Shown: positions 34,256 through 47,665 of the stretch, one piece after another
Layout: every line of letters starts with the position of its first letter
Position numbering within the stretch: position 1 is the first letter of the stretch
Source: Psettodes erumei
Lineage: Eukaryota; Chordata; Actinopteri; Pleuronectiformes; Psettodidae
Direction of reading: 5' to 3'
Assembly: GCA_016785225.1 (NCBI GenBank)
Contig: JAFBJZ010000861.1
Location: 1,925,001 to 1,989,000, forward strand
DNA: 64,000 nt
Program-made: the position numbers and the translations under genes
The notes under the pieces: model-generated
The model's input: only the letters and a program-made list of their open reading frames with translations
Databases searched by the model: none
Told to the model about the DNA's origin: nothing

Positions 34256-36709
34256 ATCTTTTAGGTTTACTCTATACTGCATATGTCGTACAATTACTGA
34301 AGCCACTGCTGCAGCAAAATAGGGAGACATTACTGTAAATCATCATGGACCAGCAGCCCCTGCCAGCTGGCCAAGGAGACCCTGTGAGATGTGAAAGAAC
34401 CAAATCCATGGCCGACTTCCAGAGCAGATTGATGTCTCCTACATTGTGTCCCTGCTCTAATCCCATTAACTAGATATAACTGCAGTTAATTTGATTTATG
34501 GAAGGCAACACTTTAGAAAGCATGAGTTCAAGTCATGACCAGGTGTTTTTTTTGTTTCCTGTTTTTTCCTGTTTTCATTAACATGTGGACAGAGAGCCCT
34601 GGGAAGCCAGGGAAAATCGCTTACAATAAAAAATTCAGTCAAATAATGCCAATGCAATTTGACAGTAGACAATCACTGATTGGCTATTTTTACTAAATCA
34701 AAAATGCAATAGACACAGAAACACTTTCGAGCACATTAACTGAACATCTTGTGTTTTGTATCTTTTTTTTCTTGAATGGGATGGACTTGATTGAGGTTAT
34801 TTCATCAGGGCAGTTTAAACACATGCAGCCAAGAAATGATGTGTGTAAATGTGTACAGATGGTGGGTGGGATTGGAACACTTTCACAGATACCTGACTCA
34901 TATTTAAAACTCAATCTGCATCTGGAGACTATATCTGACTGACTGCAGCTGACTTTAGGAGGTGCCTCCTTCTTTTTAATAACTGCTTAATCACATTTAT
35001 TGAGTATTAGCTAATTTAACACATATAAATTACTGAAATGTGTTGTTTTAAAAAAAAAAAATCCTGAATGCTTTTATGCTGTTTTATTTAAAGTCTTTCC
35101 TTTAGTGGACAGCCCTGTGTGTGATATCCTGCCAGTGAATTTATATTCATTCTTTGCATCAATGGCCATTGTGATTATTTGCCTGTGTTGTACTGTTGCA
35201 TGTCACTAAGTGGAGGTGAAATTTGCTTGAAGCAGACTTCGCAGTCACGACAACCTGGATGAGAAATTTTACCTACCTGATTTAACCACTATGAAATCCG
35301 GCATTGTTAAAACAATGCATCATTGCTGCATATTCTATGGAAATGCATCCAATAGCTGCTGCGATATTCATAGATATTAGTTGTTAAATTTATTAATTTA
35401 TCAACAGAAAAATAATCAGCAACAACTTTGATTGATGATGAAATATTACAGGCATTTTCCACTATTTACAATCTGAATTTACTCAAATGCTACTGACATA
35501 TTTTTGCAAATTGGGCATCTGACTTTAACAACCAGCATGTGTTATATTCCCACAGTCTGACAGATCGTGAAAGTCACCTCCTGCTTCTTTTTTTCCTTCA
35601 GGGGGAATTAAGGTAATAAAGAAGAAGGGTAGAGTTGGAGGAGGATTTAGCTAAAAAAAAGTAGTTGAGCAAGGAAATATTAAAAGAGGAGTAGAAGTGG
35701 AAAGTGCAAGATGAATGATAATGGGACATGGGGAGGACACGTGAACGGGATGAGAGTAAATAAAGGATGCATGGAGGGAGACGAGGGTACGAGATAAGGG
35801 GAACTCATTAAGGAATGGGACACAGCCTGCCTGCTTGTTTATTGGCTGGCAGGCTCATTGTACTTAATCATTCCTGCCAAGCTGCATGCACGCATGCACG
35901 CACGCGCACGCACAAATGCACCCATTTGCAGGTGCCTGTCTACACGCACAGTTTACTGCATGTCTGCCAATACTGACACATAAACACTGTGCACATGTAC
36001 ATGCATGCCTGCCTCATACCCACTGCACTACACATGCACACACTACTGTGTTCCTCATAGCAATTTTGAGTCACTGAATCATTTTTTCTCCGCAGCCCTC
36101 ATCACTCTCTTTTTCCCTCACTGTTGCACTCTCCTCCTCTTTATCTCTTCACGGCTCCTTTCCAGCGATGGCTATTCAGTACTAATGAAGGGAACCAAGT
36201 TCTACTTCAGAGCTGTTCTTTTTTTTTTGTTGTTGTGCCCAAATTTCAGTGCCCGTCCCAGTGAGCTCCCCTTTTTGCAGGGTCGAACTGGAAAAGAAAT
36301 TCATCCTTTGACGTATCTTATTGGGACTTGGGGAGAGGTGTGGGGGGCAAGGGTGAACATTAGGTTATGACTGGACTTTCCTTTTAACAGTTCTCAGAAA
36401 AGAACAGACCCATATGTTCCAGCTCCCATCACAGAGCTGTATAATTCTAATCACAATTCCTTTTGCCTCCCTGTCATTTTCTTCTCCTGAATTTCTTTTT
36501 CACTTCACATATCTTTTTGTCTCTCTTTCCCTTACACCTCCTGCTGGTCTTCTCCCCATTACAGTTTTACCCCTATGCCTTTGGTACCCCCACCCCCCTC
36601 CTCTCCTCTCATCTGCGTTGATGAGTTCCCTCTTATCTAACAACCTTGAGATGCTCTTCAAAGCGTCATTGCAGCCAAGCATGTGAGGTCACCGTGTCTT
36701 GGGTCCCTC

Positions 36710-37095
36710 TCTTTACCTCTCTTCTCGTCTGCCCGTGCCTCTCTCCTTCCCACCCCTCTCTCTTTTCCACCGCACTTCAGTACTCCTATTTTTGGCTCTC
36801 CTCCTCCTCTCCCCCTCTCCCTCTCTCTCTGCATCCTTCTCTCTTTTCATCTCACACTCCATTTCTCTCCTCCTCTGCTACCATCTATCTCCACCTCATC
36901 TGGTCTTGTGCCTCCCTTTCTCTTTGTAACATCCCCTTTGCCCTCGCATATCTCCTCTCCAATCCTCCTCCTCCTAATTTTCCCCTCTATTTCTCACTTC
37001 CCCACCACCACCCCTCCTCTTCTCCACCCTTGTTCTCCCTCCCTATTCTCACCCAGCTCATTTACTTTCCTCCCATTCAGTTTTCTCCTCATCTA
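36710..37095. repeat. Pyrimidine-rich low-complexity block (about 390 bp)
   Basis: Dominated by C and T on the + strand, with many CTCTCC, TCCTCC and CCCTC words. Three overlapping long frames rich in Ser, Pro, Leu and Phe come from this composition only. Confidence 0.8.
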
Positions 37096-38089
37096 AAAAG
37101 CTGTGAAAAGAGGTGATATGAGGTCCTTTCATCGTGTGTGCGTGAATGCATACATGTTTTTGCACGTGCCTGGCTTTTTGAGTGTGGGTGTGTTGTTGCG
37201 GGGATGTTACATGCCTAACTGTTTTTCAGGCAGCCGAGAGCCCTGCAGTGTTTTCGCCCTCTAATTAATTAAGCGTGGGATGCTTTAGTCTGTCTATTGC
37301 TTGTCTGCCTGACTTGCTTTTTGTCTGGTGGCCATCTGTCTAGCTCTCACCTCTCTACTGCCATTATCAGTCCACGTACCTGTTTATACGCCTTCTCCAT
37401 CTGTCTGGCTCACTTTCTGCTGTCTCGCCTGTCTTACGCTCCCTTTTTCTCTCTGTCCTTTTGCCTCTCTCTGGTTGTACACTCCTTCAGACTTCTCACC
37501 GTGGGAGAATTGCTACATAATTCAGTCCTCTTACGATTGCCCGCTGCTTTTCATAAAGGAGCGTAAACAACAGCAGTAACTCACTTGGTCCAGCTGAGGT
37601 CAGCATCGTTCCTGACAAATTAAAAGCAGGACAGAATGCCTTGAGGAAAGAGTCGTGGGCAATATTTCACTTGAAAAGAAAAACTCTAATGTGCTGTTTG
37701 TCTTTATTGTAGAGTATAATAAGTATGGGATTGCCAAGGCACTGGTTCATAGAAGACAGTGAAAACAGTAGTACTATAACATGTATTTTGGGCCTGTTAT
37801 GCATTTTAGTGAGTCGTGATCTCCTCTGCTTTGTGTCACCTGCCTCCAGTGTGATATGAAGGAATGATTTGTTGCAGAGTAGCACAAGATAAACGTTTTT
37901 TGAAGCTGTCACATCTGCTGGGAAAAACATTACAGGAATGATTAATATGGCTAATAATAATCATACATCTCAACCACATCAACATTTAAGAAAAAATATG
38001 GAGGCATTTTATGCATAACATTGGGGTACACCTGTTGTTATTGTTTCTTTTCCTAAAGAGGGCGAGCATGTGTACCATTCCTAGGCTAC

Positions 38090-38127
<38 letters not shown>

Positions 38128-38773
38128 TACCACTCACTTAGACCATGCTTGCCCTCAAGTAGCGAGTGAGACAGAGATAGATGAAAACAGAGAAAATGTG
38201 TTTGTGTGTGTGTGTGTGCAGGCGCGTGTTTTTGTTGGCCCATGATATCTCTCAGACAGGAAGGAAGTTGATTTTCCTCCCTGCAAAAAACTCTCTTACC
38301 AAATACACACATACAGTGCATACACATTCACATGTATACACTCACGCACACAGTCGGCCCATTACCAGGGTGTGAACTGCCTGTGATTCTGTGAGGATAA
38401 AGTCTGGTTATCATCTCACACCCTGGAGCCTCTCTGGTTGCTCCTTTGTGGGCAGAAAAGTGAAGTCATTTGTGTTTACTTTCAAATTCCTTGCAAGTTC
38501 TAATGCTGCTGCTGCTTTATAGCTTGATGCAGCCTGCGAAAAAGACTAGAACCCAGCCTAATTGCTACTGCAATGTGACCTCCGTCACACTGAAGCCCAC
38601 TGTGCTGTGAGTTTGTGTAGCTGCTTGTGTTTGTTTAATTGCAGGGCATCTCTGTATTCCCCCTGGGCCTCATTTTTTAATTTTTAAGTATGTTTGCTAC
38701 ATTAAAATAAGATGAATTGCTGAGTATGGTAAATATTGCAAAAAACATATTGTTGTTATGTTCCAAGTTATTG

Positions 38774-38813
38774 CTCTCTCTCTCTCTACATATATATGTA
38801 GAGAGAGAGAGAG
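38774..38813. repeat. Perfect 40-bp palindrome (TC)n-TACATATATATGTA-(GA)n
   Basis: Each base from 38774 to 38793 pairs with its mirror from 38813 back to 38794. GA units continue to about 38824. There is no spacer, so it could extrude as a cruciform or be a replication artefact of converging microsatellites. Confidence 0.95.
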
Positions 38814-41567
38814 AGAGAGAGAGAAAGCAACATTTTCTGAAGGGATAAATGAATACGCTTCACTTGAATTTACTGTAAAACATGAGTGACAGATAGGAAT
38901 GTAAAATCATTCTTTTCACGTAACATTACTGTAATGCTATTCTAGTTTCAGTACATCTAATTTCATTTGATCTCGATTCAGATGAACGTTAGTAGGACTG
39001 GTCACTGAGACTGCAGCCAGTGGCATAAGAAGGAATACGCGGATGTTGAGGGTTAATCATTCGTGGGTCTGTTGGTAATGCCTGGGAGCTCCGGCAGGGG
39101 AAATCGCGCGACTTACGGCGAGAGCCGCGTGTTACTTCACCCGTCTCCTGCTACTATTCACCTGCGTGAGGTAATCGCTGTCCACGAAGCAATATAAGCT
39201 TCTGAGTACATGTTCTCGCTGCAAAGCAAGGGACTGATTGTTTATTTAGTTAATGCCAGTGTGTGAAGTAGTCCACACATATACAGTATGTGCTGGTTAC
39301 AGGATTAGATCATATTGCAGTGAAACTCATGGGTTAAAAACTTAATTAAATTTGATTTAAGTTTAAGTTAATTTTTTATTTGTATAATATAAAAAACAAC
39401 ACTCCACCATTAATGGTCACTGAGGCACTGTGAGACTAACTTTGTGAAATGGATGTTCATCATCTCATCTATGTTTTGTGATTGTAGTGTACGTAATTGT
39501 GCTTGATAATGATGAGTGAGGGGTTGTTCCATTATCCTTCTCCCGTTAATATTCCCATGTTTAAGGGAACAGCCCATGCAGCTTGATTACATGGTTCTAC
39601 CAGCAACTGTGCCTACTGAATACTGAACTGAGGTGATGTTCCCTAAATTGTAGCCAGATGGTTACCAGATCACTTCCTAAAGTAAACACATTCAGAGCAC
39701 AGAGTTCAGCTGCCTCTTACTTTACAACTTTAAATCAGTTGTTTTCTAAGCAGCTGCTACCAGCATTTTCCGAACTGGTTATTTACTATATCAGAACTGA
39801 AGCCATCAAATCTTATAATATTTTTTTTCTGCCCTTCTGTTCCACGATTATCTCATACTCCGGCATGCACTGCACAAAGGAATGTTTGTAAACTTCCTGT
39901 CAGTGAACAGTGCCACAGCGGTTCCCTGCCTCAGACAAATAAGATATTTCTCAGCATAAATCACATCTGCCTTCATATGAATGAATTACATGTACCTCAG
40001 CTTAGTATTACATTAGTTCACCTGCCTTGCTTTAAAAAATGTTATAATTCTGCCTTCAAACATCTCCTGGAAAATGATCTGTTTACTCCCTGAACGTAGA
40101 TTTTGTTAATGAACGTGAACTGCTGTCTCACTCTCGCAGCACTGTTACTCAGCTCTTAGTCACTGCAGCCGTTTGTGTCACCTCACAGCTTTTGCTCATT
40201 AAGCATCCATGTTGTGGAACCGCTCTGACCTCAGTGGTGTCGATGACAGGCCTTTTGAACAAATGGTTCTGCTCATCCAGTCTGGTCATGTAGGGACAGA
40301 TGACACAAACAGAATCGCTTAGCCTGCTAGCCAGGTACTGTACTGTCTGTGTGCTGATTCACTCGACAGATGCGCAGCAGTCCACTGAGACTCATGTATT
40401 CCTAATTTTATCTCGCCCGCTCCAGGCCTGCGCACTGGCATCTGCGTTGTTGTGAGTGGTATGTGCATGTGGATCTGTGAAGTCTTTGTGCATATGTGCC
40501 TGTGTATGCTTTTGTGTGTTTCTCTGTTTGTGTGTGTGTGTTATGTGAAGCACACTTGGGTGTCTCTCTGGGCTGTGGTGTAACTCAGGTTAGTCGGCTC
40601 ACAGCTGGAGGGGACAGATAACTACCTGGAAGGGTGTGTGTGTGTGTGCTTGTGTACGCGAACTCTCTCAATATTCTTTGCAGTCTGGATGTGCTCATAG
40701 ATAAGCTGATTATAAATGAACAGGATTCCCATTTGACCTTGTGATGGTGCAAAGTTTTCTCAGGAAAACTGACCAAATAGGCTTTATCTGCTTGTACGAG
40801 AGGCATGACTGTCTCTGCACCACGAGTTGTCTGATCACAGGCCTAAATACCCCTTAAAAAATCTCCTTCCATTTTCCTCGACCTCATGATGTTTTCATTT
40901 GCTTCAAGCTTGTTAAAAAAGAAAAAAAGGACTTAATTTGTTTAGGATAACAAGATACAGCTAGTTTCCCGCATTTTGTACTTCTGGCAGCTTCAAAAAG
41001 AAGAATTTGATTGACTGAATAATGCAGAAATGATAAAATACCACACCAGTGAGATCAGTTTAATGTCTTCTTTTTGGTGGTAATGAAAAAAAAGTTGTTG
41101 GGTGTTTTATCCCAGCAGCTTCAGCCACTGGTGCCGAATGCAGCTTTGTTGACGCAGTTCGCAGCAATTTTGTATTCTGCTCTTCAGTTTGGATGGTTAT
41201 GCCAATATGACTTGCTACCAGTGAACATACCCAGCACCAGAATACTAATAATCTGAAAAAACAGAGTGTAGCGGCAGTTTCTCAATTAGCGGGAAGGTGA
41301 CACTTGTCTCTAGTGTAGCTCCGCTTCTGTGATTATAGCAGTGCATTCATGTGTAGTGGGGTCATTTCAAACCTCTGCAATATTTGAGTCTCATTCAAAA
41401 CACACCAGTGCATGTTTATGGGCTTTTCAGGGTGAAGACATGGTCAACCAGCTTTTTTGTTATTTAGGCTGAGTGGATATGTGTGTTTGGATGATACAAG
41501 GGAGATAAAGATACAGAGCAAGCCATGCAGAACAGAAAGAAAGGGACTTTCTCTGTGCTTGTTCCAC

Positions 41568-41603
<36 letters not shown>

Positions 41604-42284
41604 CGTGTGTGTTTATAAAAGATGTTTTGGAGTAACTGTATCTTTACAGATGTCAGGGGTTAAACCCCGTTGGCCTCTTCTGGAGAGGTCAAACTCATAT
41701 TCCCCTTCTTCTTTGATGTTACGTTGCCCCCCCTTCTCCCCCACCTCACCTCCTCCTGTTACCTCTGCCATAGCACATGAGGAAAATGGTAATTTTTCAT
41801 CTCCCATCTTGCTGCCTTCCTCGCTCCCTGTAACTGTTTTGTTTGCCTTCAACACTCCTTCTGTCTGGCTTTCCTGCTTTATTGCCTTCTTTCTCCCTCT
41901 CTCCTTCTCTTTGCCCCTCCTCTCCCTTCAACCCGGACCAATATTCTCAGCTTTGAATGTGCATCTGTCGGTGTGAAGGTTTGCTCGGAAGGAATGTCGG
42001 CCTGTTCCTCTGTTCCTCCCTGCCTTTCTGTCTGTGTATATTGAATAGGCCTAAAAGCTCCTCTTGTGGAACGTGTAGAGAACTCATATCTCGGTTGTAT
42101 AAACAGTCTGCAGGAGTTCAATATCTGCTTTCTGCCCACCAACAAATCCACTTCTTTGTTTCTCTCAGGAGAAGCAGATTGTTTCACCATTGCACAGCAG
42201 AGGTCATTTCCCAGTGGCCAATTGTTTTACAAATTCACAAACTCAAATTCACTTCAAACAACTGCCCTGTTGTCTTGTTTCTTT

Positions 42285-42288
<4 letters not shown>

Positions 42289-42337
<49 letters not shown>

Positions 42338-42342
42338 TTCTC
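42289..42342. repeat. (TC)n microsatellite, slightly interrupted
   Basis: TC run with two TTT interruptions. It generates Leu-Ser repeat frames that are not genes. A similar run is at 53277-53318. Confidence 0.95.
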
Positions 42343-43559
42343 AGGCTCACACACAGACCCATGCTACCAGACCTAATGGATTGCCACTTCAAGATCCATC
42401 TGAGCTGACAAATACAGTGCATGTGTGTCAAGGCCGGCAGAGACAGAGCTATGGGTGTCGAAACAGGTGTGTGGATGCGGGGAAGTGTATTTCCAAGTAT
42501 GTAACTGTGGGTGCATGTGTGTTCGTGCATGTCACACAGTCAGTTTGGGGGCGTATTTGACCGAAGGCTGTGTTTTAGTTTTAGCTCTGACATTAGTTGC
42601 TCTCAAAGTGCCCCTCAAAGTACAAACTACTACCTCTGTTCCCAATAAATCCACAACTATGCTTCTGTGTGTGCTGCTTATGTGTTCCTGCATGCATGTG
42701 TCTTTTTGCAACCAGTATACGTGTGTGTGCATGTGTGTGAATGTGCTTGCAATGTCCTTTCGCCATGTTTCAATTTAACATGACCGCATGTGATACTATC
42801 TATATAAACTAATAGAAAAGATGCTTTACATAATCTGTTATTGGGTTAAGTCTGTGTGTGCAAACACTGAAGCAATGGAATAGCCATGAGTCTGGGAATG
42901 TAGTTCTCTTTTCAGCCAAAGAGCATCATGTAACCCTGGTATTTTACTTCTCAGACAGAAACAGTTGTCTCGTTTTTGTATGTAGGTCTGCATTCAGACT
43001 CATGGGTGGCTTGATATCCGCTGGCTGGAGAAACACTTAGACAAACAGCAGTCTCTGCAGGGAAGGTTTGTCTCTTACAGGAATCAATGGCCTGCTTAGA
43101 ATAACCATCTTTCATATGAGTTTCATCTTCAGTATCGCAAAATTTAAACACAAGTTGCAATGTGCTTTGTCAGGGAAAATGTAGCTGCAATATTTTAGCT
43201 CGAAGAGACAAAAATTGCTTTTGCAAATGCACACACACACACAAAGTAGATCAAAATAATTACACTGTGCATCATAGTATGCATTTCTGTAGACACGCTT
43301 CTCCTCCTCCTCCATAAACTTCTCCTAGCAACACATCAATAAATTATTAATAGGATCAATGACTTCCAGCATTATCAAAGATCATGTTTTGTTGAATCAT
43401 GAATGAAAACATTAGTGAGATCAGTTGAAAGTAATAACAGTTTGATAAAATGCCTCCATAGAAATGATACCCCAGAACCTATTGTAACAAAAAAAATCCT
43501 TTGTTTCAATGCTTGTGTGGCACGAAGGAAACAGTTTTCATTTTTACTAACTATGCCAA

Positions 43560-43765
43560 AACAAGGTGGGTGTGTTCTCAGTCGTGTCTCTTTGTTTATT
43601 TGTCAGCAGGATTACACAGAATGTACTCAACTGATTTGCACCAAACTGGGATCAGGGATGGGGCATTGGACAGGCCAGAGCCCATTAAATATTGGCACGG
43701 ATCTGTTTAAAGAGGCAGATCCAGGCACATTTTTTTTTTGTCATTTTCCATAACATTGCAAGATC
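43560..43765 (+). mobile_element. Interspersed repeat, copy 2 (AGATCCAGG core)
   Basis: TTGTTTATTTGTCAGCAGGATTAC, GATTTGCACCAAACTGG, CCCATTAAATATTGGC, GAGGCAGATCCAGG with poly-T, and AACATTGCAAGATCGAG. It has the same module order as 11985-12150 but is better preserved in the middle. Confidence 0.65.
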
Positions 43766-45333
43766 GAGCATCGAGATGACATATTTATGGGGATAAGATC
43801 TGTGAATCTTGTGCATTTATGTGAATGTTGCAACTTTTTGACTTTTCTTCAACACTGCATTTACTCAGCTTCGGCTTGGTCCTAAATAGCTGCTCTGTGG
43901 CGTAATGCAGTGTGTGTCCAACCGCTGAGAAACTGTTGTACTAAATGAAAGGGCCAATGAGCCAGTCGTGTATGTGGCTGAGCTGGTTTCTGTGTAGTTT
44001 CTGTGTATTTGGTAATGCAAGCCTTTGCCATATGGACCATGGACCAGCTTTAGAAAAGACCATGTGCAATTGCAGGATGAAATACTTCATCAAAAACATT
44101 TTATGTGACCCTTAATATAATTTTTCAAGTAACATTAATTTGGCCTTCTTCTCCTTTTGTTTCATGTTGCCATTTTGCTGAATTTATTTACAGATTTTTT
44201 TTAGTTGAACCAAGGATGGTTTTGTCCTAATCATTGTTAATATAAAAAAATGTAAAAAATGTAATGCAACAATAATAATCAAAAGAAAGAAAGAGTACAG
44301 CTTATATCTGCTGTCAAATCTACACATGAAATATGAACTGTCCATGACCTGTGCACCTCCTAAATTCTGATGGACTTTGGGTCAGCAGGTTCAGGTCAAA
44401 GACTAGATGTTCACAGTGAAAGGTGACGCCGAAGGAAAGGCAGACTGTGGAGGCGAGTTCTTCCTGTCTGTCTGACGGTCCGTCTTGCCTGACACCCGGA
44501 CCTTACAATGCTGTCCACCTGACTGAATCTCTGTCTGTCTCTGCTGTGTGTGTGTGACTGTCAACATGGGTCTCCACAGAAACTGAAGGATCCACTGATT
44601 CATATTTCCATTCATCCATATTTTGTTGAGAGCATAATTCAAAACAAATTTTCCACTCTCCCCTGGCCCTGAACTTGAGCGTGACAAGCAAGTGCACACT
44701 GTATCATATGTTGGCCTTTAACAGTAGTCCATCATTTGACATTTTTTCTTTAATTATTTCCATACAACTGTTAAATATTGAACTTAAACAGCATGAAACA
44801 TTTGTCACAAACTAAAAAAAAAGCAACAGCAAGGGGAAGCTAAACTACAAATATTAATTAAATCGGGATTTTGCATCAGTTGGTGTACGCACCCATGCAT
44901 TTATGTGTGTTGGAGCGAGTTCTGGTGTTTTACCATGAACTAGATACTTGGCTCTGTCTCTCCCTGGAGCTCAGGCGTCACTCCAGAATAACTTCAGAGT
45001 CCAACGAACTCACAAATCTGTGCTGTGATTTTCTTCGCCAACACATGGCACAGGGTGTGTCTTCTGTTATCCAGTATGAGAGACAAGATTTTTTTAATCC
45101 AGATTTTCTCCATTCTTTTGTTTCCTGTAAAATAAATACCCCAAAGGAAACTAATAATTTAGAATGATTGCCCAGGCAGCTCATAACATTTAGTCAATAG
45201 CTGACACAAAATTGACAGCCAATTTCAAAATGACAGTTGATGGTGTTATCGGTGTGATTTCATCATGTTTCAAGGAGATCAAATTTTTTTTCCTCTGAGC
45301 TGCATGTGCTTGTTATTTGGAGACAAAAGATAC

Positions 45334-45358
45334 AACCAAACCAAACCAAACCAAACCA
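45334..45358. repeat. (AACCA)n pentanucleotide repeat
   Basis: Five perfect AACCA units. Confidence 0.95.
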
Positions 45359-45550
45359 GGCCAAGTCAGGACACACCAGGAGAAAGCAAACAGACTGGAT
45401 TAAGCAGGAGGGTTGTGTTTGTGTGTGTTGGTATGTGGATATTTGGTGTGCAGGGAATGGAGAAAGATCAGTTTGTGTGATGAGTCTTTTTGCACACAAA
45501 AGTGTTTGCATATGTCCATTTCTATGTGTTTGCCATGTCTGCTTGCGCAC

Positions 45551-45551
<1 letters not shown>

Positions 45552-45602
<51 letters not shown>
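45552..45602. repeat. (GT)n microsatellite, about 25 units
   Basis: Uninterrupted run after GCGCACGC. Shorter (GT)n tracts of the same kind lie near 30012-30040, 38093-38120, 41570-41599 and 51048-51086. Confidence 0.96.
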
Positions 45603-45603
<1 letters not shown>

Positions 45604-47559
45604 TGTGTGCACATGGTACCTGGCTCTTTAGTAGTCTGAGAGTGTTTTTGTGTGTCAGTAATTATTATTCTGTAGGTGGTGACAGGAAGGCTATGTCTGT
45701 GTGTTGTTGATGTGGTTGACTGGGGTCAGTTAGTCAAGGTTATGGATGTATGAGAGTCTAAATCATTTACCATGCCACAGCTTTTTATTTTTTCATGCAT
45801 TTCTTGATTTTTCTGGGTGTGTGCTTCAATGATAGTTCCCTGTGTATTTGTGTGTGAGCTTACATAAGGTGTGTTTGTGGGGGTGTGTGTTTCCAGGCCA
45901 GGGAATGGTCTATTGGTACCTGGGGATCAGTGATCAGTGTTATTGCTACCAGCAGCCACGGACAAACAGTGGAACACTGGGCTCATTCATACTGAAAGAG
46001 AGGTGTGTACGTAAGAGGGGTGTGATTTCACACACGAACACCTTCTCTAACACCGCTAACACTTTTCAGGCTAAATGTAAAATAAAGTCTCTTTATAACT
46101 ATTCAGGTGACATCACATTTGACATAAAGCACAGACTTTATTTAAAAGATTTTGGATTTGGGTGCTATTTGGAAGTGGCATGTGATCTTTGTGGATTTTT
46201 TTTGTCCTCACTGTAAATCTGTCTTTTTAATTTAGTTTAATTTTTTAAAAAACTTTTTTACCTTCCTTTTTTTGTCTCGCGCTTCTTTCTTCATCAGTGT
46301 CCTCACTTTCCTCTTACAGCAACAGTAACAGATCTCCTCTGTGATGTCGGTACTTTAGTAGCACTGATCTGATCTTTCGTCAGTCATGTAAAAGGACACA
46401 AATTGGTTTCCTCCAGAGGATTATCTGGTGACATCTTTACTTTGCGTTGATCCAGACCAAACAGAAGCATGGATGTTATCAGCCGATCCTTACATGGTGG
46501 ATGAAGGCTGGGCGGACTTTGGACAGGTTGACCAAATGACTTGACTTACGTCACCGCAACCAAAACCCAGTTTTACACATCCTTGTCTTGTCGGTCGTCA
46601 TAGCAACATGGATTTAGATAGAGAGAGGCCCTTACATTTTCAATGATTTTACCATCCTGGGAGCTTTGTTTGTGTGTGCGCATGTGTGTGTGCGTGTGTG
46701 TGTGTGTGTGTCAGTCGGATTGATGATCCCCTGGTTTTCTTTCAAACAACAGGTGGGATGCTGCTTAAACTCCCTCTACAGCTGGAAATCTCCACTGTTC
46801 CCTCAGTGATGAATGTTGCATGTGTGCTAAATGTTTATTTAATCAACGAGAAGGGGATAGGGTTTATTTATGTTTACTAGTTTTCCTTCCTTTTTCCAGT
46901 TCTTTTTGTCTCCTGGTCACAGTTAGTAATGCCAAATTTGACAAATACTACAGTTTCCCAATTTAAAAACTGAAAGTTAAGCAGCAGCCTTTTGAAAGTA
47001 TGCTTCCTGAGCCTGCACTGAAAGTATTCACGGGGCTTTTGATGGTCTTGTCATAGGTCTGCTGCTTGTTTGTCAGAGTGGACGCTCCTATCAGAGGCAT
47101 TAGTGAGATCTAAACATGCTCTCGCCATGGGGAGTTTTCCACTGCTTTCTCAAAGGTCATTCTTTGAGAAAAAAATTGGAGGGAAGTGTGCTCTTTATCA
47201 GAGGGACAGGAGACTGTGAGTCAGTGGATGCCGAGCTTTGATGAGCTCATAAAACCAAGAGCAAAATCTGCTTAAGATTACTGAAATGTATTAGGTTTTA
47301 ATTCATCTCTTTGGGTCACATCTTAGATTTGGCATAGACACACAGCTAACACTAAGGGACCCAATCCTAACGGCCACCCAAAGTGACAGTGTGCAACACC
47401 CGCTACATTTTTTTTGACATTACAGCAGTGAGGGTTTTATTAGAGATAAGTAGAAACACGTTCGGGTTTTTGCGTTTTTTTTTTTTTTTTTGGTTTGGTT
47501 GGAAGAAGTAGAACTGGTGAAGGCAGCTTTTGTAGAGGTTTAATATGTGGTCTGCCTAT

Positions 47560-47665
47560 ATGCTAAGCTAAACTAACCCTCACCTGGCTCGAGCTACATA
47601 TGTATCATATAGACATTATGTGTCAGCCAATCAATCTTCTCTCAGCAAGAAATCAAACAAGGTTA
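47560..47665 (+). mobile_element. Diverged fragment of the same MITE-like family (right part)
   Basis: TGCTAAGCTAAACTAACC, GAGCTACATATGTATCATATAGACAT and AATCTTCTCTCAGCAAGAAATC follow the order of the right third of the element at 33676-34255. It is weaker than the other two copies. Confidence 0.45.

Noticed and set aside
36646..37116. Three overlapping Ser/Pro/Leu-rich frames of up to 156 codons
   Set aside because: They follow from the pyrimidine-rich composition, which keeps all three forward frames open.
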